Of a stretch of 64,000 nucleotides of DNA, positions 11,419 through 21,484 are shown piece by piece (positions within the stretch are counted from its first letter, which is position 1; each line of letters opens with the position of its first letter). This stretch comes from an uncultured Pseudomonadales bacterium (GTDB taxonomy: Bacteria; Pseudomonadota; Gammaproteobacteria; Pseudomonadales; Cellvibrionaceae), in assembly GCA_947487765.1 (NCBI GenBank), contig CANKXO010000003.1:496001-560000 (forward strand), in the 5' to 3' direction. A program made the position numbers and the translations under genes. A model generated the notes under the pieces. The model saw only the letters and a list, made by a program, of their open reading frames with translations. It did no database searches and had not been told where the DNA came from.

Positions 11419-12648
11419 TTATTCTAATGAGACGATAAATTTCTGGTAATCGATGACTCTAATACCTGAATAACCATCTGGATGATCGCTCTTAATTAAA
11501 AATTCTCTACCTAACTTCCCTTGCTCAACAAGCGTTAAATCGAGCAACGTTTTACGAACAGCCTTACCATCACCATCCTGCAACAACAAAACTTTAGGTA
11601 GGTGTTGATATTTTTGGCTGCGCTCTAAAACCAAACCGAAATTTCCATTTGCCAGCTCTACAACTGTGCCTGGAGGGTAAAGCCCAATGGTTTTGATAAA
11701 CTCTAGAGCTAACCGCTCATCAAACTGTGTCCCTCTGTTTTTATATATTTCTTTCACTGCCGACGATGGAGTAATGGGCTTTGAATAACATCGATCGGCT
11801 GTCATTGCATCAAAACTATCTGCCAGTGAAACAATTTTTGTAAATTGTGAAATCTTAGTACCATCAACGCCACGAGGATAGCCTTTCCCATCAATTCGCT
11901 CATGATGATTATAAGCAACATCAACACTGTGACCGATACCCGGAGATGTCATTAGTAAATTACGCCCAATGGTCGCATGAGACTGCATCTGTTTCCATTC
12001 TTTTGGCGTTAACTTCTCTGCTTTATTGAGCACCTCTTCGGGAATGCGCATTTTACCTACATCATGTAACAAACCGCACATCCCTAATGAAAAAAGTTCG
12101 TCTTTGCTATAACCTAATTGTCGCCCAAAGGCGATACATAAGATACAAACATTCAGCGAATGGTCTGCGGTATAAGTTCGAACATCGCGCACCTTACTCA
12201 TCCACAACATGGCGTTTGGATTACGTAAAATACTATCCAAACAAGATTCAACGGTTTTTTTAGCTTCTTTTGTATTTATCAAGCCGTTCAATGCAACATC
12301 ATCAAGAATGGTTTTGGTACGCTGGCGAGATGTTTCAAAGACCTTACGAGACTTTTCATATTCTCGAGGCATTGTCAATTTGTTGATATAACGGGTTTTT
12401 TGAGCGGTAGGCTTTTTAAGAACGTGATGATCTTCCTTGCCTCGACGCATTTCTATCGCCGGTTCAATCCAGACATGCTGACACTCTTCTTCCAGCAAGC
12501 GAATATCGTCCTGGTTCTCAATCATAAACCCCTGATATAAGAAGGGTGAATCTAACCAGTCTTTATCTAATTCTGAAACATACATACCAATCTCTAAACC
12601 GGCGACTGGTACTTTGACGGCTCGATTAGAGCCTTGTGTAAAACTCAT
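11419..12648 (-). CDS. HD-GYP domain c-di-GMP phosphodiesterase with DUF3391 N-terminus
   Basis: Predicted to hydrolyse the second messenger cyclic di-GMP. About 409 residues from the chosen ATG at 12648. N-terminal part 'VKVPVAGLEIGMYVSELDKD' is the DUF3391 domain often attached to HD-GYP proteins; the HD-GYP domain follows (about residues 130-320) with 'CGLLHDVGKMRIP' and 'YNHHERIDGKGYPRGV', both signature motifs intact. No membrane segment, so cytoplasmic. A longer frame reaches 12822 but would overlap pip by 150 bases; starting at 12648 leaves 22 bases after the pip stop and begins directly before the domain. No strong ribosome site is visible. The regulated behaviour is unknown. Confidence 0.9.
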   Translation of the reverse strand: MSFTQGSNRAVKVPVAGLEIGMYVSELDKDWLDSPFLYQGFMIENQDDIRLLEEECQHVWIEPAIEMRRGKEDHHVLKKPTAQKTRYINKLTMPREYEKSRKVFETSRQRTKTILDDVALNGLINTKEAKKTVESCLDSILRNPNAMLWMSKVRDVRTYTADHSLNVCILCIAFGRQLGYSKDELFSLGMCGLLHDVGKMRIPEEVLNKAEKLTPKEWKQMQSHATIGRNLLMTSPGIGHSVDVAYNHHERIDGKGYPRGVDGTKISQFTKIVSLADSFDAMTADRCYSKPITPSSAVKEIYKNRGTQFDERLALEFIKTIGLYPPGTVVELANGNFGLVLERSQKYQHLPKVLLLQDGDGKAVRKTLLDLTLVEQGKLGREFLIKSDHPDGYSGIRVIDYQKFIVSLE

Positions 12649-12670
12649 AAATAATGAAAAATCCGATGTA

Positions 12671-13633
12671 TTATGAACTGCCCTGTAGCTCAACGGCCAT
12701 TTCATCTGTTGCTCTAACCAACGCATCAAGAATACCAGGATCACGAGATGCATGACCGGCCTCCCTGATGATATGTAATTCCGCATCAGGCCAAGCTTTT
12801 TGTAGTGCAACAGCGTTATCAAGCGTACAAATCATATCGTAACGCCCATGAATAATAGTAGCAGGGATACCCATTAATGCATCCATATTATCCAATATTT
12901 GATTCTCAGCAATAAAAGCATGATTAACAAAATAGTGCGCTTCAATACGCGCCAGAGATAGAGCTAAATGGATATTAGAGAATGTGTCGACAATATCAAC
13001 ATTCGGTCGCAAAGTAGCGCAACGCCCTTCCCATAAAGACCAATGCTTAGCTGCATTCATTTTGGCCAGCTCATTACTGCCAGTTAACAGTTTATGATAT
13101 GCCTTAATCAGATCGTTTCTTTTATCAGAGGCGATAGGTTCAACAAACTCTCGCCAATAATCAGGAAATACCTGACTCGCCCCATACTGATAAAACCAAT
13201 CCAAATCTTGCTGTCGGCATAAAAATACCCCCCTGAGAATCATACCCAAGACTCTGTCGGGGTGCTGCTGTGCATATAATAATGATAATGTTGAACCCCA
13301 AGAGCCGCCAAACAAAACCCAGCGCTCAATACCTAAATGCTGACGAATCTTTTCTATATCATCGATTAAATCCTGAGTAGTATTGTCATCTATTTCAGCA
13401 TGAGGGGTCGAATGACCAGCGCCACGTTGGTCGTACAAGATAATACGGTACTTTTCAGGGTCAAAAAAACGACGATCTTCAGAAGAACAGCCCGCGCCTG
13501 GACCACCGTGAATAAACAGGGCCGGAATACCTTCAATATCCCCAGATTCTTCAAGATATAATGTGTGCTGGTTATCAACAGGCAAGCTGATGGTTTTGTA
13601 AGGCTTGATCGATGGGTATAAAGGATGCATCAT
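12671..13633 (-). CDS. pip: Proline iminopeptidase
   Basis: Alpha/beta-hydrolase that removes N-terminal proline from peptides. About 320 residues, as usual for the family. Seen: oxyanion 'FIHGGPGAGCS', the nucleophile elbow 'GGSWGSTLSLLYA', catalytic Asp region 'IHGRYDMICT' and His 'REAGHASRDP'. The ATG at 13633 is taken; an in-frame TTG one codon upstream is less likely. It is read in the same direction as the HD-GYP gene 22 bases downstream, and divergently from tag. Confidence 0.95.
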   Translation of the reverse strand: MMHPLYPSIKPYKTISLPVDNQHTLYLEESGDIEGIPALFIHGGPGAGCSSEDRRFFDPEKYRIILYDQRGAGHSTPHAEIDDNTTQDLIDDIEKIRQHLGIERWVLFGGSWGSTLSLLYAQQHPDRVLGMILRGVFLCRQQDLDWFYQYGASQVFPDYWREFVEPIASDKRNDLIKAYHKLLTGSNELAKMNAAKHWSLWEGRCATLRPNVDIVDTFSNIHLALSLARIEAHYFVNHAFIAENQILDNMDALMGIPATIIHGRYDMICTLDNAVALQKAWPDAELHIIREAGHASRDPGILDALVRATDEMAVELQGSS

Positions 13634-13742
13634 CAATAACTCATCAAGAAAGTATACCCTTTACCATAGCCTGTTCGACACGACTTAACAAGTAATTAGG
13701 CGACAGATATGGACAAAAAATATCATCCACAATGGAGAATTC

Positions 13743-14315
13743 ATGATACAAGAATTAAAGCGATGTGACTGGTGCGGAGAAGACCCTCTCTATCAAGACT
13801 ACCATGATAATGAATGGGGCATACCTGTTTACGATGACGAGCAGCTGTTTGAATTTTTATTACTAGAAGGCGCACAAGCAGGCCTGTCATGGATTACGAT
13901 TTTACGCAAACGAGAAGGCTATCGTAAGGCGTTTGATAATTTTTCTCCTGAAAAAATTGCTCGCTACACAGAAAAAAAACAAGAGAGATTATTACAAAAC
14001 ACTGAAATAGTGCGCAACAAATTAAAAGTGAAAGCATTTACAAAAAATGCCCAAGCTTATTTGAATATTTTAGAAAGCCATGACAGTTTTTCTGACTACA
14101 TCTGGCAATTTATTGAAGGCCAACCAAAACAAAACCACTGGCGCGACATGAGCTCAATCCCTGTCTCAACACCAGAGTCAGAGATAATGAGCAAAACATT
14201 AAAAAAAGCAGGCTTTACATTTGTAGGCCCAACAATTTGTTATGCATTTATGCAAGCAACAGGCATGGTTAATGATCACTTAACTAGCTGCTATCGACAC
14301 AAAGAATTACAATAG
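13743..14315 (+). CDS. tag: DNA-3-methyladenine glycosylase I
   Basis: Base-excision repair enzyme that removes 3-methyladenine from alkylated DNA. 190 residues, normal length. Seen: N-terminal 'RCDWCGEDPLYQDYHDNEWG' with the zinc-binding Cys and His residues, 'LLLEGAQAGLSWITILRKRE' and the C-terminal 'GFTFVGPTICYAFMQATGMVNDH' region that completes the zinc site. GGAG lies 8 bases before the ATG. It is alone on the plus strand between two minus-strand units and converges on the cyclase gene. Confidence 0.96.
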   Translation: MIQELKRCDWCGEDPLYQDYHDNEWGIPVYDDEQLFEFLLLEGAQAGLSWITILRKREGYRKAFDNFSPEKIARYTEKKQERLLQNTEIVRNKLKVKAFTKNAQAYLNILESHDSFSDYIWQFIEGQPKQNHWRDMSSIPVSTPESEIMSKTLKKAGFTFVGPTICYAFMQATGMVNDHLTSCYRHKELQ

Positions 14316-14339
14316 AAAAAGAGTTGCACTAAAAATAGC

Positions 14340-16073
14340 TCAACCAATATCTTCAACTGATTTTACTAAGTTAATTGCATAACATTCAACATAATCACCC
14401 AATTGCTTTTCAGCGATACCTTTTTTAAGTCGTACTCGACGAGAAGCAAATTCAAAATGGCCACGATGGCCTGCATGAAACTTAACTTTATCGGTTGCTA
14501 AAATTTCTCCAGGCTCTGCTGCTGCTTCTAAGCGGGCAGCCATACTTACTGCTGTTCCCTCTAAGTCAGGCTGATTAGTCACAACATTATGTACAACCGA
14601 CACTTCACCTAACTCTATACCTATGCGCATTTCAAAACCTGCGCCAACCAAGACATTCCTGAGCATACAGGCACATGCACAGGCAATCGTTGCATTCTTA
14701 AAAGTAACTCGCAAAGAATCACCTTCCATGTTGGGATGACCTGCATTCCAGCGCTGCAATACAGGTTTTACCAAGCCACGAAACAAGGCCAGCTTATGAG
14801 CAAGCTCCTCATCTTTCCAGCGAGAAAAGCCTGTTAAGTCCATAAAAATAATCGTTAGATTTCGAATAACTTCACGCTCATTTTCAGCAGCCAACTCTAA
14901 CAATCGCGGCCAGAAATTTTCCTTAATGTTGGCAACTTCTTCACGCAATGTACGCTGCAATAATACATCCTGACGCATCGCAACTTGCGCCATTAAGATA
15001 AAGTTAGCTTCTCGCTGTAAAGCCTCTTTCAATTCTGATGGCTGGTACGCACTAACTTCATCAATGGACAATGTTACCAATGATCCACCGGCATAATCCT
15101 GTATCGATTTCAAACGAATAGACGTTCCCCATTGCGATGCCTGAAGGTGTTCAATCAAAATCGGTAAGGTTGATATTTCAGCTGCCAACATTCGAAAAGG
15201 ATAACGCAACTCCAACAATAAAGTATCAGAATAGATGCGTTCAAAATCATGCTTTCCATAGTAGGTTTTTTGTTTTCCTAGTTTATCCCAATAAGCATAA
15301 CTACACTTAACGTCTGATAGCGTCCAGTCAACCGTATCCACCTCACCAAAAAAACAACCTGTCATATCTGACTTGCGAAAATTTGATCGCTTTATAATTG
15401 ATTTACGAAAATCACAATCAACCAAAATAGCTTCTTCAAAATTAATATTTTCAATATTATTTTTTGAAAAATTTGACTTAGTGAGATTTGCTTGAAAGAA
15501 ATTAATGCCTTTTAACTTAGCAGATGATAAATCAACACCAACGAGAGAAGCCGATGTTAAATTGGCATCAGATAAATCGGAATTTAATAAGTCACAGCCA
15601 TCTAAAACAGCCTCAGATAAATCTGATCGAGCAAGGTATTGATGAGATAAATTAGCACCACGAAAGGAAACGTTACGTAAATCTAAAGCCTGCATATCAT
15701 GGCCTGTAAAATCTACACCATCAAAGCGTGCGCCACGCACTGAAGCTGTCAGAATATTCGCATTCGTTAGTATGCAACCTGACAAATCAGCATCATTAAG
15801 CTCTGCAGCAATCATACGTGCAGATGTTAAATTATTATCCTGCAGATTGGCTTCATGCAAGCGCACAGATACCAGCGATGCAGAGTTTAAATTGCAATGG
15901 TTAATGACAGCATGGCGCAAAGAAACTCCTGAGAAATCAATCCCGGTGAGATCTAAGTTCAGTAATTCGATACCGTCCAGTATTGGGTAAACACTGGGAT
16001 AAAGTTTTCTCCACTGGTTCCAAGCTTGAGGGCCCTCGTTAATAATTTTTGTTGCTTTTTCAAGATCTAGCAT
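14340..16073 (-). CDS. Pentapeptide-repeat protein fused to a class III nucleotidyl cyclase domain
   Basis: 577 residues without signal peptide or membrane segment. Residues about 35-240 are pentapeptide repeats of the A(D/N)LXX type ('DLSDANLTSASLVGVDLSS'), which fold as a right-handed beta-helix. Residues about 395-560 form a class III cyclase homology domain: metal Asp in 'IFMDLTGFSRW', second metal Asp in 'MEGDSLRVTF', and 'GTAVSMAARLEAAAEPGEIL'. In the last motif the transition-state Asn (usually VNxAAR) is Ser while the Arg is kept, so activity may be altered. If active it would make cAMP or cGMP; product unknown. It lies 31 bases downstream of the Pds histidine kinase gene on the same strand and may be co-transcribed with it. 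Confidence 0.88.
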   Translation of the reverse strand: MLDLEKATKIINEGPQAWNQWRKLYPSVYPILDGIELLNLDLTGIDFSGVSLRHAVINHCNLNSASLVSVRLHEANLQDNNLTSARMIAAELNDADLSGCILTNANILTASVRGARFDGVDFTGHDMQALDLRNVSFRGANLSHQYLARSDLSEAVLDGCDLLNSDLSDANLTSASLVGVDLSSAKLKGINFFQANLTKSNFSKNNIENINFEEAILVDCDFRKSIIKRSNFRKSDMTGCFFGEVDTVDWTLSDVKCSYAYWDKLGKQKTYYGKHDFERIYSDTLLLELRYPFRMLAAEISTLPILIEHLQASQWGTSIRLKSIQDYAGGSLVTLSIDEVSAYQPSELKEALQREANFILMAQVAMRQDVLLQRTLREEVANIKENFWPRLLELAAENEREVIRNLTIIFMDLTGFSRWKDEELAHKLALFRGLVKPVLQRWNAGHPNMEGDSLRVTFKNATIACACACMLRNVLVGAGFEMRIGIELGEVSVVHNVVTNQPDLEGTAVSMAARLEAAAEPGEILATDKVKFHAGHRGHFEFASRRVRLKKGIAEKQLGDYVECYAINLVKSVEDIG

Positions 16074-16104
16074 ACGTATTTATAGCGCCTTATTCATTTT
16101 TATA

Positions 16105-18240
16105 TTATTTAGTATTAGCAATAGGCAGCATCAATGAAAATACCACACCCCCACCATCTTTCTGATTTCTTGCCACAACCTCTATGCCGTGCAGCTCAGC
16201 AATTAAACGTACAATATAGAGACCCAGCCCCAAATGAGCTGCATCACCAGAACCTTTATCTTTGCGCACAGAAGTCATCGATTCAAACAATCGATCATTT
16301 GATATTTCTGGCAACAACGGCCCTTGGTTTTCAACAGAAATTATTATCTTTGAACTATCGATATCCAGCGTAATAATAATTGGCTCTGATGGTACAGAAA
16401 AATCTACTGCATTATCGACTAACTTATCAATCATTTGCACAAATAACTCTTCAGCTATTCTTATACTGGCTTCCCGCCCACTTTCATCAGCACGCAATAT
16501 AATTTGATGCTTTAAGTAGACACCATTATAAGCGTCAACTAAAGAATATAGTAACCGATAGAGATCAACGGCTTCAAATTCGGCATGAGTTAAGCTTTCC
16601 TCAATCCGGTTAGCAGAACTCATCGCATTTAACATTCCGCTTAGACGTTGAATACCTTGAGATGCACGCTGAAAATATTTTTCTTGGTCATCACTATCCT
16701 CTACATCTCTAATATTCTCCAAAGAAGACCGAACAATAGCAATTGGCGTCCGCAACTCATGCGATAATTTATTCGATAAGGTACGTAGATAGTCTTGATT
16801 TTCACGTAATCGCAACAATAACTTATGGTAACTACGAGATAAATCACCCAGTTCATCCCCTGCATTTATATCAGGCCACACATTCTCCTTAATGGCGATA
16901 TAGCCTTTATCTGTCACCACATTATGTGCAGCACGATTTAACCGGCTAATTCTCCAGGACAACCAACTGGCATAGGCAATCATACCTAAACCTACAAACA
17001 GAAATATTGCCAGAGTATAAATAAATAGCTTACTGAAAGCTGAATTGGTTAAAGCAACAATCTGGTCCGTTGTCTTTTCGACAATAAGATAGCCCTTAAT
17101 CTCTTTGCCTAACCCTTGCTGAAAATATAAAGGGACAGCTGTGCTAGCAATTACCTGACCTGCTAGGCTTCTATCACCCAGGCCACGAGGTATTGTGCGA
17201 TACCATATCAAGGCTTTTTTACTGCCTGATTTAGCCTGCTCAACTTCCGGGAGCAACCACCGACTACGATTATTCAGTGTGTGGCGTGCTGGCATATCCT
17301 CTGAATATAGTATTTGTCGATATAACCACTCAACAATCCAGGGCGTATCGCTCTTAACTGCTTGGCTTTTATCAGCGATAAGGCGCGCAACAACATATTG
17401 CTGCTTATTTAGGATACGCATAGACAAGGCTGGCAACTGAGCATTTTCAAGCATTGACTGCAGGCGTGGTGACAAGGTCACTAGACCCATCATCTTATCA
17501 ATATCCACTTTATTACCAGAACCTGATAAAGATAAGGTATTTATCTCTTGCTCGCGAGAATCAATAAACTCTACATCAAACCCTTTATCTAGTAGGCTTT
17601 TATCAACAGCTAACTCTACTTGGTAACCTTTAGCTGTTTCTCTCCAACTCCCTTTTATCGAGTTAAATTCACGAACCTGACTATTTTTGTCTCGATAATG
17701 TCCTACAACATTCCCAGGAGCACTTGTATAAATGTGAAAATATTGTGAAGGGTAAGAGGTTTCGTTGATTTTAATACTGATATGATCGGCCAACAGTAAA
17801 TCATTAGTAGACGGATTAAAATAACGCAAATAAGGGTCTTCTACTTCTATAAAGAAAAAAGCACGCTGATTTTTCACACCAACCCTAATACGAACTGAAA
17901 AGTCATCAGCATTACTGGTAAATGCTTGAGGCTCTATATTGTAATGTCGCCAATCATCTTCGTAACCATCAATAATAGGGAGGCTAGCTAAAGAGGTCGC
18001 ATAGAGCACCTGTAATGCCGGCGTTGGATTTACTTCAAGACTCTCAAAGAGTTGTGCCTCTCTCTCTAAGCGATCAGCTATCGATGCAGCACTTTCCATA
18101 AGTGCCTGCGCCTGAACATCTCGCAAAGCCACATCGACAGTTTGAATATATTGGCAGCCCGCCCAAGGCAAACTCAGCAACAACAGGCTGACAGCAAATA
18201 ATTGATAACGTAATTTCAAAAGTACACTCTCACTACACAT
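16105..18240 (-). CDS. pdsS: Proteobacterial dedicated sortase system histidine kinase PdsS
   Basis: 711-residue membrane sensor kinase. N-terminal membrane segment (about 12-28), a large periplasmic domain of roughly 370 residues, second membrane segment near 400-425, HAMP-like linker, HisKA with the phosphorylated His in 'LSHELRTPIAIV' (about H494), and HATPase with N-box 'LVDNAVDFS' and G-box 'GLGLYIVRL'. The very large sensor domain and the position next to a response regulator, a vWA sortase target and a class GN sortase match the Pds family (TIGR03785 as I recall it). It presumably senses an envelope signal and controls the sortase and its substrate through PdsR. The pdsR gene lies about 160 bases upstream. 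Confidence 0.9.
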   Translation of the reverse strand: MCSESVLLKLRYQLFAVSLLLLSLPWAGCQYIQTVDVALRDVQAQALMESAASIADRLEREAQLFESLEVNPTPALQVLYATSLASLPIIDGYEDDWRHYNIEPQAFTSNADDFSVRIRVGVKNQRAFFFIEVEDPYLRYFNPSTNDLLLADHISIKINETSYPSQYFHIYTSAPGNVVGHYRDKNSQVREFNSIKGSWRETAKGYQVELAVDKSLLDKGFDVEFIDSREQEINTLSLSGSGNKVDIDKMMGLVTLSPRLQSMLENAQLPALSMRILNKQQYVVARLIADKSQAVKSDTPWIVEWLYRQILYSEDMPARHTLNNRSRWLLPEVEQAKSGSKKALIWYRTIPRGLGDRSLAGQVIASTAVPLYFQQGLGKEIKGYLIVEKTTDQIVALTNSAFSKLFIYTLAIFLFVGLGMIAYASWLSWRISRLNRAAHNVVTDKGYIAIKENVWPDINAGDELGDLSRSYHKLLLRLRENQDYLRTLSNKLSHELRTPIAIVRSSLENIRDVEDSDDQEKYFQRASQGIQRLSGMLNAMSSANRIEESLTHAEFEAVDLYRLLYSLVDAYNGVYLKHQIILRADESGREASIRIAEELFVQMIDKLVDNAVDFSVPSEPIIITLDIDSSKIIISVENQGPLLPEISNDRLFESMTSVRKDKGSGDAAHLGLGLYIVRLIAELHGIEVVARNQKDGGGVVFSLMLPIANTK

Positions 18241-18399
18241 TGTGAGTTGACAGATTTTCTGTAAGGGGTATTACAGCAATTTCTTGGAAAGCTCTAATTT
18301 GAACAGCTTAATAAAGGCTGAGCTAAGTCAACTTTTAGTATCGCACTAATAATGGAGACAACACTTTAGGCCCCCTTATTTAAATACTTAGCTTAAAAC

Positions 18400-19089
18400 T
18401 TACTGAACCCAGCGATACCCCATCCCATAAGCAGTCTGTATGGCGTCAAACTCAGCATCTATAGCAATAAATTTTTTACGAATACGTTTAACATGAGATG
18501 TGATTGTATTGTCATCTAGCACAACATTTGCTGCATCCATCAATTGCTGTCGATTTTTTACATGGCCAGGATGCTTGGCAAGCGCATGAGTGATCCAAAA
18601 TTCGGTCACCGTCAACTCAAGCACAACTTCTTTCCATTGCACTGTCATACGGTCAAGGTTTAAGGTTAAACTGCCACTCACCACCAAAGACTCTTCTTTT
18701 TCTGGCTGCTTTAGAGCATCCAGCCGCCGGAACAACGCAACAATACGCGCCAGCATATGAGCCTGGCTAATATCTTTTGTTAAGTAATCATCAGCTCCTA
18801 AACGCAAGCCTGAGATCACATCAAATTCACTATCTCGCGCGGTTAAAAAGATAATAGGCAATTCAGGTGACTGGCTGCGCAGCTCACGACATAACTCAAA
18901 CCCACCTTCGATATCATCCTGTAGACCCACATCGATAATAGCCATATCGGGCAGCTGCTCACGAAGGCCCGCAATAGCATCGGGCCGATTGGCGTAATGA
19001 GTGACTCGATAACCATGACGCTGCAATGCTTCTTTATAGTTATCCGCCAATAGCTTTTCATCTTCCACAATGACTATACGCTTTGGCAT
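18400..19089 (-). CDS. pdsR: Proteobacterial dedicated sortase system response regulator PdsR
   Basis: 229-residue OmpR-type regulator. Receiver domain with acidic pair 'VEDEKLL', phosphorylated Asp in 'MAIIDVGLQ', Thr in 'IIFLTARD' and Lys in 'DDYLTKD'; C-terminal winged helix 'VVLELTVTEFWITHALAKHPG' and 'DNTITSHVKRIRKKF'. GGGGC lies shortly before the ATG. It is divergent from the sortase-target gene across 187 bases, a good position for autoregulation and for control of the target-sortase operon. Family assignment rests on the neighbours and on similarity to the dedicated Pds regulator group. Confidence 0.92.
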   Translation of the reverse strand: MPKRIVIVEDEKLLADNYKEALQRHGYRVTHYANRPDAIAGLREQLPDMAIIDVGLQDDIEGGFELCRELRSQSPELPIIFLTARDSEFDVISGLRLGADDYLTKDISQAHMLARIVALFRRLDALKQPEKEESLVVSGSLTLNLDRMTVQWKEVVLELTVTEFWITHALAKHPGHVKNRQQLMDAANVVLDDNTITSHVKRIRKKFIAIDAEFDAIQTAYGMGYRWVQ

Positions 19090-19276
19090 ATTTTGCCCCT
19101 CAACTCAGTAATCGAAACCAGCGATTATAAGTGCATTTATTCCATGGTGACAGACCAAGACCTATTCATACTCATTTCATCTTATTTTGCCACAAGATTG
19201 CCACATTTGATCCCCCAGAGCGACAGACAACATTGCTGTAATGATGACTGTCACATACTTCTCGTAAGGAATCTTT

Positions 19277-21484
19277 ATGAGCAACTCGATTACACTTCCA
19301 ATTTCTAGCACGTACTTCACTGGGCTATTCCCAATTAGCCGTTTACCCACTTCGATACTTATAGCCCTTAGCTTACTGCTATCGACTTATTTCTCTTCTT
19401 ATTCCTATGCCAATAAGGCATTGGTGGAGCCAAGTTCAGGCGACATGGAGTTTATTATTGAAGCAGAGGGCAATAAACAAATCATTAGCGGGTTACATCT
19501 CGATAGCAGAGCCAACATCACTATCAGCGGCATGATCGCAACGGTAGAATTAACACAAGAATTTCGAAATCCTAGCAATCAATGGGTAGAAGGACGTTAT
19601 GTTTTTCCCTTACCCGAGAATAGCGCTGTGAATGCCATGGAAATGAAAATAGGCGAGCGCCTGATTAAAGGTCTAATCAAAGAAAAAAAGGAAGCAAAAA
19701 AAATCTATAACAACGCCAAAGCAGCAGGGAAAAAAACCAGCTTACTTGAACAACACCGCCCTAATTTATTCTCTCAGAAAGTCGCGAATATCGCGCCACG
19801 CGAAACGATCATTGTGACATTACGCTATTTGCAGCCAATCAATTATGACCAAGGCTTGTTTAGCTTGAGATTTCCAATGACATTAACACCTCGCTATATT
19901 CCTAGCACATCAAATCTAGTTCATCACGAGAACGAGTCAACATTGACAACTAACGACGAAAATATAGACGCCAATGACAAGGGCTGGGGATGGTCTTCAC
20001 CAACAAATCAGGCCCCTGATGCTCATTTAATTACACCAATGATGACGCACAACAATTCCAATGACACACCGTTAATTAACCCTATCACGCTTGAAGTAGC
20101 ACTAGATGCAGGTTTACCACTAGCAGCGATCACTAGCGCTTACCATAACATTACCATTACTAAAGATGCCGAGCAGCACAACATATTATTATCAAACGGC
20201 ACCGTCAGTATGGATAGAGATTTTGTACTTTCATGGCAGGCTGCCGCTAATTCTACCCCTAAAGCCGCTATTTTTAATGAAACAATTGATGGTGATGATT
20301 ACAGCCTTATCATGCTAATGCCGCCATCAAAAGTACTCAACCTCGAACAACAAGGAGACCCCATAATAAAGAAGGAAGCCATTTTTATTATTGATACATC
20401 AGGGTCAATGGGTGGCACTTCAATTAAACAAGCGAAATCGGGCTTACAATATGCGCTAAAGCAGCTATCGCCCCAGGACCGCTTTAACATTATTGAATTT
20501 AATTCAGATTTTTCGTCTCTTCATACAGAACCTGTCATTGCCAATCAAAGTAACATCAAACAAGCCTTGAGGTTTGTAGGGCGCCTTCAGGCGGGAGGAG
20601 GTACCGAAATGCTCGGAGCGCTAACAGAAGCATTACAGCAACCTCATCAAGAAACCTACTTAAAACAAATCATCTTTATCACTGACGGCAGCGTCGGTAA
20701 CGAAGAGCAATTATTTCGACGTATTCACGCGTCTTTAAAAGATGCTCGGCTCTTTACTGTTGGCATAGGTTCCGCACCTAATAGTTTTTTTATGCGCAAA
20801 GCAGCTGAATTTGGCCGAGGGAGCTTTACCTATATCGGCGACATCAATGAAGTAAATGAAAAAATGAAAATGCTCTTTAAAAAAATTAATACACCAACGA
20901 TGCGAGATATCGTCATCGAAGACTCTCAGGGACGACCACTGAATATTTTTCCTAGCCCACTACCTGATTTATACGAAGGCGAACCACTAATTGCTGCAGT
21001 CCATAAAGACTATGAGGCAGATACCCTAGTAATAAAAGGACGATACCAACAACAAGTATGGCAACAGCAGTTAACGTTTAATCATGGCAAAAATCATAGC
21101 GGTGTTGCTAACCTGTGGGCTCGTAAAAAAATTGAATCTTTACTCGATAAAGAAAGAACCGGAAAAAACGCTAACAACGACAAAGAGAAAACAATCAAAG
21201 AACAAGTTATTGACGTCGCTTTACGACATCAACTAATGAGCCCTTATACAAGTTTTGTTGCAGTCGAAGAAGTCATTAGCCGCCCATCAGAACAATCATT
21301 GAATAAAAATGGGGTACCCAATACCATTCCCCAAGGGCAGACATTACAAACGATACCCTACCCTCAAACAGCCACACCACTTTGGCTACACAGCCTACTT
21401 GGATTGCTCGCTGCCATCATAAGCGCCTGTTTTTATTGCTTACATCTTAGGCAAAAAAGGGAGGAAGAATACAGCCATGCTTAA
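19277..21484 (+). CDS. Marine proteobacterial sortase target protein (VIT and vWA domains)
   Basis: 735-residue exported protein, the presumed substrate of the adjacent sortase. Signal sequence ending near residue 45, VIT domain about 60-200 ('ATVELTQEFRNPSNQWVEGR'), vWA domain about 365-545 with an intact metal-binding site starting 'FIIDTSGSMGGTS' (D373). At the C-terminus there is a sorting signal: 'YPQTAT' at 695-700, a hydrophobic segment about 702-722, and a charged tail 'HLRQKREEE'. The usual motif I remember begins LP, so the Y is a variant. AAGGA lies 7 bases before the ATG. Its end overlaps the sortase start by 8 bases. Probably an adhesive or protein-binding surface molecule, but its ligand is unknown. 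Confidence 0.93.
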   Translation: MSNSITLPISSTYFTGLFPISRLPTSILIALSLLLSTYFSSYSYANKALVEPSSGDMEFIIEAEGNKQIISGLHLDSRANITISGMIATVELTQEFRNPSNQWVEGRYVFPLPENSAVNAMEMKIGERLIKGLIKEKKEAKKIYNNAKAAGKKTSLLEQHRPNLFSQKVANIAPRETIIVTLRYLQPINYDQGLFSLRFPMTLTPRYIPSTSNLVHHENESTLTTNDENIDANDKGWGWSSPTNQAPDAHLITPMMTHNNSNDTPLINPITLEVALDAGLPLAAITSAYHNITITKDAEQHNILLSNGTVSMDRDFVLSWQAAANSTPKAAIFNETIDGDDYSLIMLMPPSKVLNLEQQGDPIIKKEAIFIIDTSGSMGGTSIKQAKSGLQYALKQLSPQDRFNIIEFNSDFSSLHTEPVIANQSNIKQALRFVGRLQAGGGTEMLGALTEALQQPHQETYLKQIIFITDGSVGNEEQLFRRIHASLKDARLFTVGIGSAPNSFFMRKAAEFGRGSFTYIGDINEVNEKMKMLFKKINTPTMRDIVIEDSQGRPLNIFPSPLPDLYEGEPLIAAVHKDYEADTLVIKGRYQQQVWQQQLTFNHGKNHSGVANLWARKKIESLLDKERTGKNANNDKEKTIKEQVIDVALRHQLMSPYTSFVAVEEVISRPSEQSLNKNGVPNTIPQGQTLQTIPYPQTATPLWLHSLLGLLAAIISACFYCLHLRQKREEEYSHA

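Noticed and set aside
12649-12822. Extended N-terminus of the HD-GYP protein overlapping pip
   Set aside because: Extra residues are a shadow of the pip C-terminal coding sequence; the DUF3391 domain starts after 12648.
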